A stretch of 64,000 nt of DNA, taken from assembly GCF_009363695.1 (NCBI RefSeq), contig NZ_CP045403.1, positions 1,716,001 to 1,780,000 on the forward strand, written 5' to 3'. Below, one piece after another: positions 9,073-18,634 of the stretch. The stretch comes from Bacillus sp. THAF10 (GTDB lineage Bacteria; Bacillota; Bacilli; Bacillales; Bacillaceae_I). The position numbers and the translations under genes are program-made. Below the pieces are notes generated by a model. The model saw nothing but the letters and a program-made list of their open reading frames with translations, made no database searches and was not told where the DNA came from. Every line of letters begins with the position of its first letter. Within the stretch, counting starts at the first letter, position 1.

Positions 9073-9846
9073 ATGAGAGAAAAGTCGATAAAAGAAATAG
9101 AGGCAATTATACAAGAGTTATCAGAAGAAGATTCCTCCATTTTAAATAGTTTGCAAAAAGATGAGCGAAAAGGAGTCCAAGCACTACTAAGACGATGGGA
9201 AAAAAGCAACATACAAGAAAAAGCGTTTAAACAGCAATTCGAGGAAATGTTAAGCTTTGAGCGTGACCTTTTTGACAAGGGCTATCGTGCAATTGCTGGA
9301 GTGGATGAAGTTGGTCGGGGTCCTTTAGCAGGCCCGGTCGTGGCTGCTGCAGTGGTGTTACCACAACATTTTTATCTGAGGGGTTTAACAGACTCCAAAA
9401 AGCTATCTCCAGCAAAACGGAAAGAATTTTATTCCTACATAAAAGAACATGCATTAAGCTATAGTATAGGCATTATTGATTCACATGAGATAGATCAAAT
9501 AAATATATACGAAGCGACGAAACGAGCGATGATACAAGCAATCAATAGCCTGGCTGAAAAACCCGATTATCTTTTAATTGATGCGATGAAACTCGAGATT
9601 ACCATTCCTCAAACTTCTATTATTAAGGGAGATGCCAGAAGCGTTTCCATTGCTGCAGCGTCAGTGCTTGCAAAAGAAACTAGAGACAGATACATGGAGG
9701 AGTTAAGCACGATGTATCCGGGCTTTGGTTTTGAACGGAACATGGGATATGGGACAAAAGAGCATCTGCAAGCTTTAGAAGAAATCGGGGTGACTAAAGA
9801 ACATCGAATCAGCTTTTCACCAGTAAAAGAGATGGTCCGTCGCTAA
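9073..9846 (+). CDS. rnhB: Ribonuclease HII
   Basis: 257 residues. A charged N-terminal extension of about 65 residues, typical of Bacillus RnhB, precedes the RNase H fold. The catalytic pair is Asp78-Glu79 in AGVDEVGRGPLAGP; a further conserved aspartate lies in LLIDAMKL, and ASVLAKETRD is a family signature. Role: removes ribonucleotides misincorporated in DNA and RNA of hybrids. The ATG follows AAGGAGTC. Ends 12 bases before ylqG, so the two are probably co-transcribed. Confidence 0.96.
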   Translation: MREKSIKEIEAIIQELSEEDSSILNSLQKDERKGVQALLRRWEKSNIQEKAFKQQFEEMLSFERDLFDKGYRAIAGVDEVGRGPLAGPVVAAAVVLPQHFYLRGLTDSKKLSPAKRKEFYSYIKEHALSYSIGIIDSHEIDQINIYEATKRAMIQAINSLAEKPDYLLIDAMKLEITIPQTSIIKGDARSVSIAAASVLAKETRDRYMEELSTMYPGFGFERNMGYGTKEHLQALEEIGVTKEHRISFSPVKEMVRR

Positions 9847-9858
9847 TAGGGAGAACGT

Positions 9859-10914
9859 ATGAATATTTGGCAACTACTACAGGCGAAAATTCCAAATTCA
9901 TCTATATCACACGTAGTAAGGGACAGTTCTGTTGTGAAAGAAGTAGCTACTACTGCATTGCTTTCTTCCGCTATTGTCAAAGAGCAGTCCCCTTTGCAAG
10001 GTAACTTGACGGATGTTCACAAGACTATTGAAATCCTCCCTCCACAAAAAAAGGGGGTTGCTTTAGCGTTTGTAGGTGAGGTTTTACAAAGAAGCGCTTC
10101 CCCCTTAAAAGTGAATGAGCTACCAGGTATTATAAAAGCTATGTTTGACTCTCAAACTTTTTCAGAATCTCTTACAAAGCTTGAAGTCTTACTTAGTAAA
10201 ACAGATAAACCAACACCTGTTCAACAGCAATTAATTTCTCTGTTAAAAAGCTTGCCGTTGTCTTTCTCTGACTCAACAACAATAGAACTTGTTCATCAAC
10301 TAAAAACAAGTTTTACAAAGCTGGGATTAAACTTTGAAAATAGTATTGCTTCCATGCTTGCAAAAAATCAAGCTCTCACTAGCATAAAAATGGAACAGCT
10401 TAAGCCCCTTTTAATAGAATACTTGCACTCTTTGAAGGCACCATCAGAAAAGGCAATCGTTTCAGCTGTACTGTCAAAAATAGCAGGCTTTCAGCTTCTC
10501 TCGAAGGAAGACGCAAATATGGGGCAGTGGTTTATCCCTTTCCCAATGCAGTATGAGGAAAAAAGAAAAGATTGGTACATCCATATTAATGCAAGAAAAA
10601 GAGAAGGAGCAATTGATCCTGATTATTGTAGGATTGTGCTTTTTTTAGACATGCCTATCTTTTCTACCCTCATGCTTGATATGTTCGTTCAAAACAAATC
10701 AGTTAATTTGCACATCCAACATGAATATCCACCTCTTGCTAAACTTATAGAAAATAGCGCTAACACATTAAAAGAATCATTAACAGATCAAGGTTATGTC
10801 CTCACCTCTGTTAAAACCGAGTTTCTAGAGAAAGAGGCAACAGCTGGGATATCCTTACGTCTTTTAGAGCGAGTGTTGACACCACCAGAGAAAGGATTGG
10901 ATATTAGAGTATGA
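9859..10914 (+). CDS. YlqG-like protein with FliK-like C-terminal region
   Basis: 351 residues, shorter than B. subtilis YlqG (around 500). The N-terminal 200 residues are leucine-, serine- and lysine-rich without a recognisable fold. The C-terminal part (about 215-340: WFIPFPMQYEE, IVLFLDMPIFSTLMLDMFVQ, VNLHIQHEYPPLAKLI) resembles the hook-length-control domain of FliK-type proteins. The next gene resembles the C-terminal domain of FlhB, which is the natural partner of FliK in the export apparatus. The two overlap by four bases, so a joint role in export specificity is likely but unproven. Identification rests on gene position and these partial similarities. Confidence 0.7.
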   Translation: MNIWQLLQAKIPNSSISHVVRDSSVVKEVATTALLSSAIVKEQSPLQGNLTDVHKTIEILPPQKKGVALAFVGEVLQRSASPLKVNELPGIIKAMFDSQTFSESLTKLEVLLSKTDKPTPVQQQLISLLKSLPLSFSDSTTIELVHQLKTSFTKLGLNFENSIASMLAKNQALTSIKMEQLKPLLIEYLHSLKAPSEKAIVSAVLSKIAGFQLLSKEDANMGQWFIPFPMQYEEKRKDWYIHINARKREGAIDPDYCRIVLFLDMPIFSTLMLDMFVQNKSVNLHIQHEYPPLAKLIENSANTLKESLTDQGYVLTSVKTEFLEKEATAGISLRLLERVLTPPEKGLDIRV

Positions 10915-11207
10915 CCGATGAGCGGGAGAAACGAATCAAAGCGGTAGCATTAAAATATGAGCAATCCAAAAAGTCGGCACCGGTTGTCAACGCAAAAGGG
11001 GCAGGGCTAATTGCCAATAATATTTTGCGAGAGGCCGAAAAAAATAATATTCCCATTCAAAAGGATGAAGCGCTTATCGAACTCTTAATGCAAGTAGAGT
11101 TAAATGACACGATTCCAGAGGAGTTATATGAGGTTATTGCAGAGGTATTAGCCTATGTATATAGCCTTCATTCAGAAGAAGAAAAGAATGTGAAAAAGGG
11201 CACGTGA
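10911..11207 (+). CDS. FlhB C-terminal-domain homolog (YlqH type)
   Basis: 98 residues that align along their whole length with the cytoplasmic tail of the FlhB encoded at 38881 (ALKYEQSKKSAPVVNAKG here, ALKYDESKGDAPIVLAKG there; IPEELYEVIAEVLAYVYSL here, IPEEFFGAVAEILAYVYRL there). The self-cleaving NPTH motif is missing and there is no membrane part. Translation is coupled to the preceding FliK-like gene through an ATGA overlap. Homologs occur widely in Bacillaceae; a role as a free FlhB-like switch module in flagellar export is inferred. Confidence 0.8.
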   Translation: MTDEREKRIKAVALKYEQSKKSAPVVNAKGAGLIANNILREAEKNNIPIQKDEALIELLMQVELNDTIPEELYEVIAEVLAYVYSLHSEEEKNVKKGT

Positions 11208-11434
11208 AGGTTTATTAGGATAATGAAAAAAGATTGAATAATCAGTCAATTCTCCCTCACTGACGCTCAACAATCATATTCTAAAGGTACTGGAAGAATG
11301 GTTATATTTTATTTTTTTGAAAATAGTATAATATTTTTGCAGAAAGGTAGACATTTGTATGCGCATTTTATAAAATGAAAGCGCAGTCTATTTTTAAATA
11401 ATAATCTGTTATACATAAGATTGGAGGATGGGAA
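11208..11434 (+). promoter_or_regulatory. Promoter region of sucCD with possible cre site
   Basis: A perfect TATAAT lies at 11327-11332; the best -35 candidate (TTATAT, 11302-11307) is weak and 19 bases away. At 11376-11389 TGAAAGCGCAGTCT resembles a catabolite-responsive element bound by CcpA (consensus TGWAANCGNTNWCA), matching 12 of 14 positions; downstream of the start site it would act as a roadblock. Part of it forms an inverted repeat with an upstream TGCGC. No clear terminator for ylqH is seen. The ribosome-binding site is TTGGAGGATGG. Confidence 0.4.
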
Positions 11435-12595
11435 ATGAATATCCATGAATATCAAGGAAAAGAGATCCTCAGAAAATACGGGGTTGCTGTTCCAAACGGC
11501 CGCGTTGCCTTCACTGTGGAAGAAGCAGTAGAAGCAGCAAAAGAATTAGGAACAAAAGTTTGTGTTGTGAAAGCACAAATTCACGCTGGTGGGCGTGGTA
11601 AAGCTGGTGGTGTAAAGGTTGCGAAGAATTTGGACGAGGTTCGTGAATATGCGAACGAAATTCTTGGAAAAACGTTAATTACACACCAAACAGGTCCAGA
11701 AGGTAAGGAAGTAAAACGCTTACTTATTGAAGAAGGATGCGATATCAAAAAGGAATATTACATTGGTTTAGTTCTTGATCGTGCGACTTCTCGTGTTGTC
11801 TTAATGGCATCTGAAGAAGGCGGAACGGAAATTGAAGAAGTGGCAGAGCAAACGCCTGAAAAAATCTTCAAAGAAGTAATTGATCCTGTTGTAGGTCTTA
11901 CAGGCTTCCAGGCTCGTCGTGTAGCATTTAACATCAATATCCCTAAGGAACTGGTTGGAAAAGCAGTTAAGTTCATGATGGGCCTTTATACAGCATTTGT
12001 AGAAAAGGACTGCTCTATTGCGGAAATCAACCCACTCGTTGTAACGGGTGATGGCAATGTAATGGCACTTGATGCGAAGATGAACTTTGATTCCAATGCC
12101 TTATACCGTCATAAGGATATCGTAGAGTACCGTGACCTTGAGGAAGAAGATGCAAAAGAAATCGAGGCATCTAAATATGACCTTAGCTATATCAGCTTAG
12201 ATGGTAACATTGGTTGTATGGTAAACGGTGCTGGTCTTGCGATGGCAACGATGGATATCATTAAACACTACGGTGGGGACCCTGCTAACTTCCTTGATGT
12301 TGGGGGCGGTGCAACTGCTGAGAAAGTAACGGAAGCTTTCAAAATTATCCTATCCGATGATAACGTAAAAGGAATTTTCGTTAATATTTTCGGTGGAATT
12401 ATGAAATGTGACATCATCGCTACTGGAGTTGTAGAAGCAGCGAAACAAGTAGGACTAAGTGTACCGCTAGTAGTTCGTCTAGAGGGTACGAACGTTGATT
12501 TAGGAAAACAAATTTTAAATGAGTCCGGTTTAAATATTGTGGCAGCAGAATCTATGGCTGATGGTGCACAAAAAATCGTATCACAAGTAGGATAA
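11435..12595 (+). CDS. sucC: Succinyl-CoA synthetase, beta subunit
   Basis: 386 residues, full length. The N-terminal ATP-grasp domain contains [13 protein letters not shown], and the C-terminal ligase domain contains [22 protein letters not shown] and [13 protein letters not shown]. Role: with SucD converts succinyl-CoA, ADP (or GDP) and phosphate to succinate, ATP (or GTP) and CoA in the citric acid cycle; the beta subunit fixes nucleotide specificity. It is followed 19 bases later by sucD, the invariable pair. Confidence 0.98.
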   Translation: MNIHEYQGKEILRKYGVAVPNGRVAFTVEEAVEAAKELGTKVCVVKAQIHAGGRGKAGGVKVAKNLDEVREYANEILGKTLITHQTGPEGKEVKRLLIEEGCDIKKEYYIGLVLDRATSRVVLMASEEGGTEIEEVAEQTPEKIFKEVIDPVVGLTGFQARRVAFNINIPKELVGKAVKFMMGLYTAFVEKDCSIAEINPLVVTGDGNVMALDAKMNFDSNALYRHKDIVEYRDLEEEDAKEIEASKYDLSYISLDGNIGCMVNGAGLAMATMDIIKHYGGDPANFLDVGGGATAEKVTEAFKIILSDDNVKGIFVNIFGGIMKCDIIATGVVEAAKQVGLSVPLVVRLEGTNVDLGKQILNESGLNIVAAESMADGAQKIVSQVG

Positions 12596-12614
12596 GAAAG
12601 GCAGGGGACATTTG

Positions 12615-13517
12615 ATGAGTGTTTTTATTAATAAAGATACAAAAGTAATCGTACAAGGTATTACTGGATCTACAGCGTTGTTCCATACAAAGCAAATGCT
12701 TGAATATGGTACACAAATCGTTGGTGGAGTTACTCCAGGTAAAGGCGGCACGGAAGTAGAAGGTGTGCCTGTATTTAACACAGTAGAAGAAGCAGTGAAG
12801 GCTACTGGTGCTAATGCTTCTGTTATCTATGTTCCTGCTCCATTTGCAGCAGATGCAATTTTAGAAGCAGTGGATGCAGAACTTGATCTTGCTATTTGTA
12901 TTACGGAACATATACCAGTTCTTGATATGGTAAAAGTAAAACGTTATATGGAAGGGAAAAAGACTCGTTTAGTTGGTCCTAACTGCCCTGGCGTTATTAC
13001 TCCAGACGAGTGCAAAATCGGGATCATGCCTGGCTACATCCATACTAAAGGACATGTTGGTGTTGTATCCCGTTCTGGTACGTTAACATATGAAGCCGTT
13101 CATCAATTATCTCAAGCAGGTATTGGTCAATCCACAGCAGTAGGTATCGGTGGCGATCCTGTAAACGGAACGGACTTCATCGATGTGTTAAAAGCATTCA
13201 ATGAAGACGAAGATACTTATGCGGTTATTATGATTGGTGAAATCGGTGGGACAGCTGAAGAAGAAGCTGCTCTATGGGTAAAAGAGAACATGACTAAGCC
13301 AGTTGTTGGCTTTATTGGCGGACGCACAGCACCTCCAGGTAAACGTATGGGTCACGCTGGTGCGATTATCTCTGGTGGTAAAGGTACTGCTGATGAGAAA
13401 ATCCGTGTTATGAATGAGTGTGGCATTGAAGTTGCGGACACACCATCTGTTATGGGAGAAACACTAATCAAAGTAATTAAAGAGCAAGGAATTTTTGATA
13501 AGTGTAAAACACATTAA
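12615..13517 (+). CDS. sucD: Succinyl-CoA synthetase, alpha subunit
   Basis: 300 residues. [19 protein letters not shown] is the family start; ATG at 12615 is preferred to the in-frame TTG three bases earlier because AGGGGA (12603-12608) is six bases from the ATG and too close to the TTG. The CoA-binding Rossmann domain is N-terminal; the histidine that carries the phosphate is in MGHAGAII (about residue 246). It works as a heterodimer or heterotetramer with SucC. Confidence 0.98.
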   Translation: MSVFINKDTKVIVQGITGSTALFHTKQMLEYGTQIVGGVTPGKGGTEVEGVPVFNTVEEAVKATGANASVIYVPAPFAADAILEAVDAELDLAICITEHIPVLDMVKVKRYMEGKKTRLVGPNCPGVITPDECKIGIMPGYIHTKGHVGVVSRSGTLTYEAVHQLSQAGIGQSTAVGIGGDPVNGTDFIDVLKAFNEDEDTYAVIMIGEIGGTAEEEAALWVKENMTKPVVGFIGGRTAPPGKRMGHAGAIISGGKGTADEKIRVMNECGIEVADTPSVMGETLIKVIKEQGIFDKCKTH

Positions 13518-13526
13518 TAGGAAGAA

Positions 13527-13560
13527 AAAAGGGATAGTCACAATGGCTATCCCTCTTTCT
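13527..13560 (+). terminator. Rho-independent terminator after sucD
   Basis: AGGGATAG pairs with CTATCCCT around a nine-base loop, flanked by an A-run upstream and CTTTCT downstream. Confidence 0.85.
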
Positions 13561-13564
13561 AATA

Positions 13565-13744
13565 AGCTTTTTTCTATAAGATTGTTGCTGTAAACATGGA
13601 AAAAGTCGGCTTTAGGACTTTTTTCATCATTATGCGAAGAACAATTGCCACAAGTTTAAAGCTACCTCCACGAAATAAGCACGACAGCGGAAGTTACGTG
13701 TGGCTTAACTATACGCAGTAGCAACAAGTTTTTCGAAAACATCC
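13565..13744 (+). mobile_element. MITE-like intergenic element, copy 1 (eroded)
   Basis: About 180 bases related to the elements at 21529 and 59375. Shared landmarks: left end GCTTTTTTC..AGATTGTTGCT, an AAAAGTCGGCTTTAGGACTTTT hairpin-like box (13600-13623), TTGCCA, CTCCACGAAA, AGCACGACA, CTTAACTATACGCAGTAGC and right end AGCAACAAG..CGAAAACATCC. The ends are imperfect inverted repeats. No clear target duplication remains, so this looks like the oldest copy. It has no coding capacity and fills the gap between the sucD terminator and dprA. Confidence 0.8.
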
Positions 13745-13782
13745 TGCTAAAAAAACTAGATAAAATGAGGTGATTATTTTTC

Positions 13783-14664
13783 ATGAAACAGGTAAGAAAA
13801 AGGCTAATTCTTCTCCATCATTGCCCTCATATTAGCCGATTACTATTAAGTAACATTCTTAAGCTAGATCCCACCTTACAATTCCTTTTTACATCCTCTC
13901 CAGATAAGCTTTCTACATCCCTTCGTATTTCACAAGATAAAGTTCAAAAAATCTATCGCTATATAATAGAAACAGATGTAGACCTTCTATTAAAAAAGTA
14001 TGAGCAAAACAACATTTTCACAACCACTATACTTGACAAAGAATATCCCCGGTTACTTAAAGAGATTTACGATCCTCCGTTTGTGCTATACGTTAAAGGG
14101 AATCTCGCACTCTTTAAGACCCGCATGATTGCTGTAGTTGGCTCAAGAGATATGACAGTCTATGGCAATCAATCCATCCGCAAATTACTTCCACCTTTAA
14201 TAGATAAACAATTCACCATTGTCAGCGGTCTTGCAAAAGGCATCGACATCTCCGCCCACAGAATAACCCTTGAAAATCAAGGCAGGACAATTGCAGTTCT
14301 CGGTGGAGGTATCCTCAAGCTATATCCAAAAGAACACCATGCTATTGCAGATGAAATTGGGAAGAATCATTTGTTAGTGTCAGAATATCCTCCTTATGAA
14401 TCTCCTAAAAAATATTACTTTCCTGAAAGAAATAGAATCATCAGTGGTCTTTGTGAAGGAGTCATTGTTATTGAAGCAAAAGAGAGAAGCGGCTCCCTGA
14501 TCACGGCTGATCAAGCCGTTGAACAGGGACGTGAAGTCTTTGCAGTTCCTGGTTCCATCCTTTCGGTAACATCACGAGGTCCTAATACTCTGATTAAGCA
14601 AGGAGCAAAATTAGTGCTACAACATGAAGATATTTTAGAAGAATTAACACCACCCCAATACTAG
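13783..14664 (+). CDS. dprA: DNA-processing protein DprA
   Basis: 293 residues. An N-terminal helical region precedes the Rossmann-like DprA fold (about 105-290) with VVGSRDMTVYGNQ, IVSGLAKGIDISAHR, AVLGGGI, FPERNRIISGL and the SGSLITADQAVEQGREVFAVPG signature. Role: loads RecA on incoming single strands in transformation and protects them. In B. subtilis the gene is likewise between sucD and topA. The ribosome-binding site is TGAGGTGATT. No promoter is evident between the repeat element and the gene. Confidence 0.95.
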   Translation: MKQVRKRLILLHHCPHISRLLLSNILKLDPTLQFLFTSSPDKLSTSLRISQDKVQKIYRYIIETDVDLLLKKYEQNNIFTTTILDKEYPRLLKEIYDPPFVLYVKGNLALFKTRMIAVVGSRDMTVYGNQSIRKLLPPLIDKQFTIVSGLAKGIDISAHRITLENQGRTIAVLGGGILKLYPKEHHAIADEIGKNHLLVSEYPPYESPKKYYFPERNRIISGLCEGVIVIEAKERSGSLITADQAVEQGREVFAVPGSILSVTSRGPNTLIKQGAKLVLQHEDILEELTPPQY

Positions 14665-15090
14665 CTTTATCCTTGTACTCAGAATAGTGTAGAAATTTCA
14701 TGATAAATACAGAATTATGTCAAAAAATATATATTTTTTTAGTTAATTTTCTTTTTTTACTTTACAAATGAATATATGTCTATATTATTATAGGGTACAA
14801 TGATATTGCAGATTGTACCTTTTTCCTGTTGGAGAAGTATATAAAACTAATTCTGTGTCTACATATAATACATAAGGATTTAATGGTTTAACAGAATGTC
14901 AACAAGGAAAATAGAGATAGTATGAACTACTCTAGTTTGACAAACCGTCTCTTTCTATTTAATAATGGGGAAGATTTGTAAATTGTAAAATGATAACCTT
15001 AAATAGAATAAATATAGAAGCTAAAAACTTTGAAGAAACGGTGAGAATGTTTTTTCTAAAGAATTTACCCTCTTGAGGAGGATTACCTGA
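14665..15090 (+). promoter_or_regulatory. Intergenic region dprA-topA with hairpin terminator and topA promoter
   Basis: This 426-base AT-rich stretch has no gene. A strong hairpin, GGTACAAT (14794-14801) pairing with ATTGTACC (14812-14819) and followed by TTTTT, lies 130 bases after dprA and probably ends its transcript. A good sigma-A promoter, TTGACA (14937-14942), 17-base spacer, TAATAA (14960-14965), points to topA with a leader of about 120 bases. A TTTACA/TATTAT pair (14761-14788) also lies just before the hairpin. The topA ribosome-binding site is GAGGAGGA. Confidence 0.6.
14794..14825 (+). terminator. Rho-independent terminator downstream of dprA
   Basis: Eight-base perfect stem GGTACAAT/ATTGTACC with a ten-base loop and a run of five T. 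Confidence 0.75.
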
Positions 15091-17169
15091 ATGTCAGATT
15101 ATCTAGTAATAGTTGAATCACCAGCGAAAGCAAAAACTATTGAACGCTATCTTGGAAAAAAATATAAAGTAAAAGCATCCATGGGTCATGTTCGCGACCT
15201 TCCGAAAAGTCAAATGGGGGTAGATGTGGAACATCATTTTGATCCTAAGTACATAACCATTCGAGGAAAAGGACCTGTTTTAAAAGAATTAAAAACAGCA
15301 GCCAAAAAAGCAAAAAAAATCTATCTCGCGGCTGACCCCGATAGAGAAGGAGAAGCAATTGCATGGCATTTGGCACACAGCCTTGATATCGACATTTCTT
15401 CTGATTGTCGAGTGGTTTTTAATGAAATTACCAAAGATGCCATAAAAGAATCCTTTAAGCATCCAAGACCGATCAATATGGATGTTGTGGATGCACAGCA
15501 AGCAAGAAGAATCCTCGATCGCCTTGTAGGCTACAATATTAGTCCATTACTATGGAAGAAAGTGAAAAAAGGGCTCAGTGCTGGACGTGTTCAATCGGTT
15601 GCTGTTCGCCTTATCATTGAAAGGGAACAAGAGATTAAAGCTTTTGTACCTGAAGAATACTGGTCCATAAAAAGTATGTTCGTAACAAATAAATCAAAAG
15701 AGTTCGAAGCAAGCTTTTATGGTGAGCATGGCAAGAAAACAGAACTTCGCTCAGAGGAAGAAGTTCAAAAGGTTCTTAAAAAGTTACAGGGTAACTCTTT
15801 TACAGTTAACAGCGTGACGAAAAAGGAACGAAAACGAAACCCAGCGCTTCCGTTCATAACATCTTCTTTGCAACAAGAAGCAGCTCGTAAACTTAATTTC
15901 AGAGCGAAGAAAACAATGATGCTCGCTCAACAGCTTTATGAAGGAATTGAGCTAGGCAAACAAGGAACGGTCGGTCTTATCACTTATATGCGTACAGATT
16001 CCACAAGAATCTCTGAAACAGCTAAAAAGGAAGCTGCAGAATACATTGAGAAGACCTATGGTGAAAAGTTTCTTTTAACAGAAGAAAGAAAAGAAACGAA
16101 AAAAGCCAATGCACAGGATGCGCATGAAGCTATTCGTCCAACCTCTACAATAAAGGATCCACAATCGCTAAAAGAGTACTTATCAAGAGATCAGCTCCGT
16201 TTATACAAGTTGATTTGGGAAAGATTTGTTGCTAGTCAAATGGCACCGGCAATATTGGATACTGTTAGTATAGACCTTTCTCAAAATGAGGTTATTTTCA
16301 GAGCAACTGGTTCGACAGTAAAGTTTCCTGGATTTATGAAGGTCTATGTCGAAGGAAACGATGACCAGCAAGAGGAAAAAGAAAATCTTTTGCCTCCGTT
16401 GGAAAAAGGGGATACGGTTTTCTCGAAAGACCTAGAACCAAAGCAGCATTTCACTCAGCCTCCACCACGTTATACAGAAGCTAGGCTAGTCCGAACACTA
16501 GAAGAGCTTGGAATAGGGCGTCCGTCCACTTACGCTCCAACCTTGGATACAATCCAAAAAAGGGGCTATGTAGCACTCGATAACAAGCGTTTTGTTCCTA
16601 CTGAACTAGGGGAAATTGTGATTCAGCTCATCTTGGAGTTTTTCCCTGAGATTATCAATGTGGAATTCACTGCAGATCTTGAAACGAATCTAGATAATGT
16701 AGAAGTAGGGAAAGTGAACTGGGTAAATATCATTGACGGCTTTTATCATGAATTTGCTAAAAGGCTAGAAAAGGCCGAGAAGGAAATGCAGGAAATAGAA
16801 ATTAAGGATGAACCTGCTGGTGAAGATTGTGAATTATGTGGTCATGAAATGGTTTATAAAATGGGCAGATATGGTAAATTCATGGCATGCTCTAATTTTC
16901 CTGATTGTCGCAATACTAAAGCAATTGTCAAGGATATTGGTGTTCCCTGTCCAAAATGTGATAAAGGGACAATCGTGGAGAGGAAGAGTAAGAAGAAACG
17001 AATCTTTTACGGCTGTGATCAATATCCTGCTTGTGAATTTCTTTCATGGGATAAACCAATTGCCCGAAAATGTCCGAAGTGTGAAGCAATGCTCGTCGAG
17101 AAAAAACTCAAAAAAGGTGTACAAGTACAATGTGTGGAATGTGATTACAAGGAAGAAGCTCAAGGCTAA
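15091..17169 (+). CDS. topA: DNA topoisomerase I (type IA)
   Basis: 692 residues. The TOPRIM domain comes first ([14 protein letters not shown] at 8-21 and the acidic DPDREGEA at 82-89). The catalytic tyrosine is Tyr299 in [10 protein letters not shown]. Three cysteine-pair zinc modules close the protein ([16 protein letters not shown] and CPKCEAMLV, from about residue 573). Role: relaxes negative supercoils by a single-strand passage and limits R-loops. Its own promoter and a leader of about 120 bases precede it. Confidence 0.98.
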   Translation: MSDYLVIVESPAKAKTIERYLGKKYKVKASMGHVRDLPKSQMGVDVEHHFDPKYITIRGKGPVLKELKTAAKKAKKIYLAADPDREGEAIAWHLAHSLDIDISSDCRVVFNEITKDAIKESFKHPRPINMDVVDAQQARRILDRLVGYNISPLLWKKVKKGLSAGRVQSVAVRLIIEREQEIKAFVPEEYWSIKSMFVTNKSKEFEASFYGEHGKKTELRSEEEVQKVLKKLQGNSFTVNSVTKKERKRNPALPFITSSLQQEAARKLNFRAKKTMMLAQQLYEGIELGKQGTVGLITYMRTDSTRISETAKKEAAEYIEKTYGEKFLLTEERKETKKANAQDAHEAIRPTSTIKDPQSLKEYLSRDQLRLYKLIWERFVASQMAPAILDTVSIDLSQNEVIFRATGSTVKFPGFMKVYVEGNDDQQEEKENLLPPLEKGDTVFSKDLEPKQHFTQPPPRYTEARLVRTLEELGIGRPSTYAPTLDTIQKRGYVALDNKRFVPTELGEIVIQLILEFFPEIINVEFTADLETNLDNVEVGKVNWVNIIDGFYHEFAKRLEKAEKEMQEIEIKDEPAGEDCELCGHEMVYKMGRYGKFMACSNFPDCRNTKAIVKDIGVPCPKCDKGTIVERKSKKKRIFYGCDQYPACEFLSWDKPIARKCPKCEAMLVEKKLKKGVQVQCVECDYKEEAQG

Positions 17170-17194
17170 TTTCCAATTTGAATGTTCATCCACT

Positions 17195-17238
17195 AAAAAA
17201 GGGGACTGGCACTTAAGCAGGAATGTCAGCCCTTTTTC
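17195..17238 (+). terminator. Probable terminator between topA and trmFO
   Basis: An A-rich arm AAAAAGGG pairs with CCCTTTTT; the inner part of the stem (CTGGCAC against GTCAG) is imperfect. Confidence 0.6.
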
Positions 17239-17268
17239 CTTTGCCACAAAAGTTAGGAGGAATTCAAC

Positions 17269-18570
17269 ATGACAACAACAGTAAACGTAATTGGCGCTGG
17301 TCTTGCTGGGAGCGAAGCAGCATGGCAGCTTGCTAACCAAGGAATTAATGTCCATTTATATGAGATGCGTCCAGTGAAGCAAACACCTGCTCACCATACG
17401 GATAAATTTGCAGAGCTAGTTTGTTCTAACTCTCTTAGAGCAAATAATCTTACAAATGCAGTCGGAGTGTTAAAGGAAGAAATGCGGATGCTTAATTCCG
17501 TTATTATTAAATCAGCAGATGACTGTTCAGTACCTGCTGGTGGTGCGCTTGCTGTGGACCGCCATGAATTTGCTCAAAGAGTAACCGAGAGAGTGAAAGA
17601 GCATCCAAATGTTACCGTTTTTCATGAAGAAGTAAATGAAATACCAGAAGGTCCAACAATCATTGCCACAGGACCTTTAACGTCCAAATCTTTATCAGAG
17701 CAGCTTCAATCGTTAACAGGAGAAGAGTATCTTTACTTTTATGATGCAGCTGCGCCAATTCTTGAAAAAGACAGTATTAATATGGATATTGTCTATCTTA
17801 AATCAAGATACGATAAAGGTGAGGCAGCTTATTTAAACTGTCCGATGAACGAAGAAGAATTTAACAGATTCTATGAAGCACTCATCGCAGCGGAAACGGT
17901 TCCTTTAAAAGAATTTGAAAAAGAGATATTTTTCGAAGGGTGCATGCCTATTGAAGTCATGGCGAATCGCGGAAAAAAGACCATGCTTTTTGGTCCATTA
18001 AAGCCTGTTGGACTAGAAGATCCGAAAACAGGAAAAAGACCTTATGCAGTGGTTCAACTTCGTCAAGATGATGCAGCTGGTACGTTGTATAATATTGTTG
18101 GTTTTCAGACACATTTAAAATGGGGACCCCAAAAGGAAGTCATTCGTCTTATTCCAGGCTTGGAAAATGCAGAAATCGTTCGCTACGGCGTAATGCATCG
18201 TAACACATTTATCAATTCACCAAACCTGTTAAAGCCTACCTATCAATTCAAGGAAAGAGATGATTTATTCTTTGCCGGACAAATGACAGGGGTAGAAGGG
18301 TATGTGGAATCTGCAGCTTCGGGCTTAATTGCAGGATTAAATGCTGCTAGACTCGTACAAGGCCAAGAGCCATTAGTATTCCCAAAAGAAACAACCATCG
18401 GAAGTATGGCTCATTATATTACTTCCACAAACGCGAAAAACTTTCAGCCAATGAATGCTAATTTTGGACTCTTACCAGATCTGCCTGTTAAGATAAAAAA
18501 CAAGCAAGAGCGCAATGAAGCGCATGCTAGGAGAGCGTTGGAAACAATTCAGAATTTTGTAAAAAGTTAA
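17269..18570 (+). CDS. trmFO: Methylenetetrahydrofolate-tRNA-(uracil-5)-methyltransferase TrmFO
   Basis: 433 residues. The FAD-binding dinucleotide fold is at the N-terminus ([16 protein letters not shown], about 8-23), followed by the family boxes [13 protein letters not shown] and [14 protein letters not shown], with the cysteine proposed to act in catalysis, and [17 protein letters not shown]. Role: makes 5-methyluridine 54 in the T loop of tRNA using methylenetetrahydrofolate. Formerly called Gid. The ribosome-binding site is TTAGGAGG. topA-trmFO-xerC is the B. subtilis order. Confidence 0.97.
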   Translation: MTTTVNVIGAGLAGSEAAWQLANQGINVHLYEMRPVKQTPAHHTDKFAELVCSNSLRANNLTNAVGVLKEEMRMLNSVIIKSADDCSVPAGGALAVDRHEFAQRVTERVKEHPNVTVFHEEVNEIPEGPTIIATGPLTSKSLSEQLQSLTGEEYLYFYDAAAPILEKDSINMDIVYLKSRYDKGEAAYLNCPMNEEEFNRFYEALIAAETVPLKEFEKEIFFEGCMPIEVMANRGKKTMLFGPLKPVGLEDPKTGKRPYAVVQLRQDDAAGTLYNIVGFQTHLKWGPQKEVIRLIPGLENAEIVRYGVMHRNTFINSPNLLKPTYQFKERDDLFFAGQMTGVEGYVESAASGLIAGLNAARLVQGQEPLVFPKETTIGSMAHYITSTNAKNFQPMNANFGLLPDLPVKIKNKQERNEAHARRALETIQNFVKS

Positions 18571-18581
18571 TCAAATTAATT

Positions 18582-18622
18582 GCAAGGGCTACTAAATTGT
18601 GATAATATTTAGTAGCCCTTGT
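18582..18622 (+). other. Long perfect hairpin abutting the xerC ribosome-binding site
   Basis: GCAAGGGCTACTAAAT (18582-18597) pairs with ATTTAGTAGCCCTTGT (18607-18622): 15 Watson-Crick pairs plus one wobble and a nine-base loop. It is not followed by a T-run but directly by GAGGTG, the Shine-Dalgarno sequence of xerC. It could stabilise the mRNA, be an RNase III site, or modulate xerC translation. Confidence 0.7.
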
Positions 18623-18634
18623 GAGGTGAAAAAG

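Noticed and set aside
13600-13625. Hairpin inside the MITE copies as an efficient terminator
   Set aside because: The stem AAAAAGTC/GACTTTTT is almost all A-T pairs and too weak to call on its own.
16808-17272. 154-codon open frame within topA, + strand
   Set aside because: Overlaps the zinc-finger end of topA in another frame; cysteine-coding DNA gives open shadow frames. No family features.
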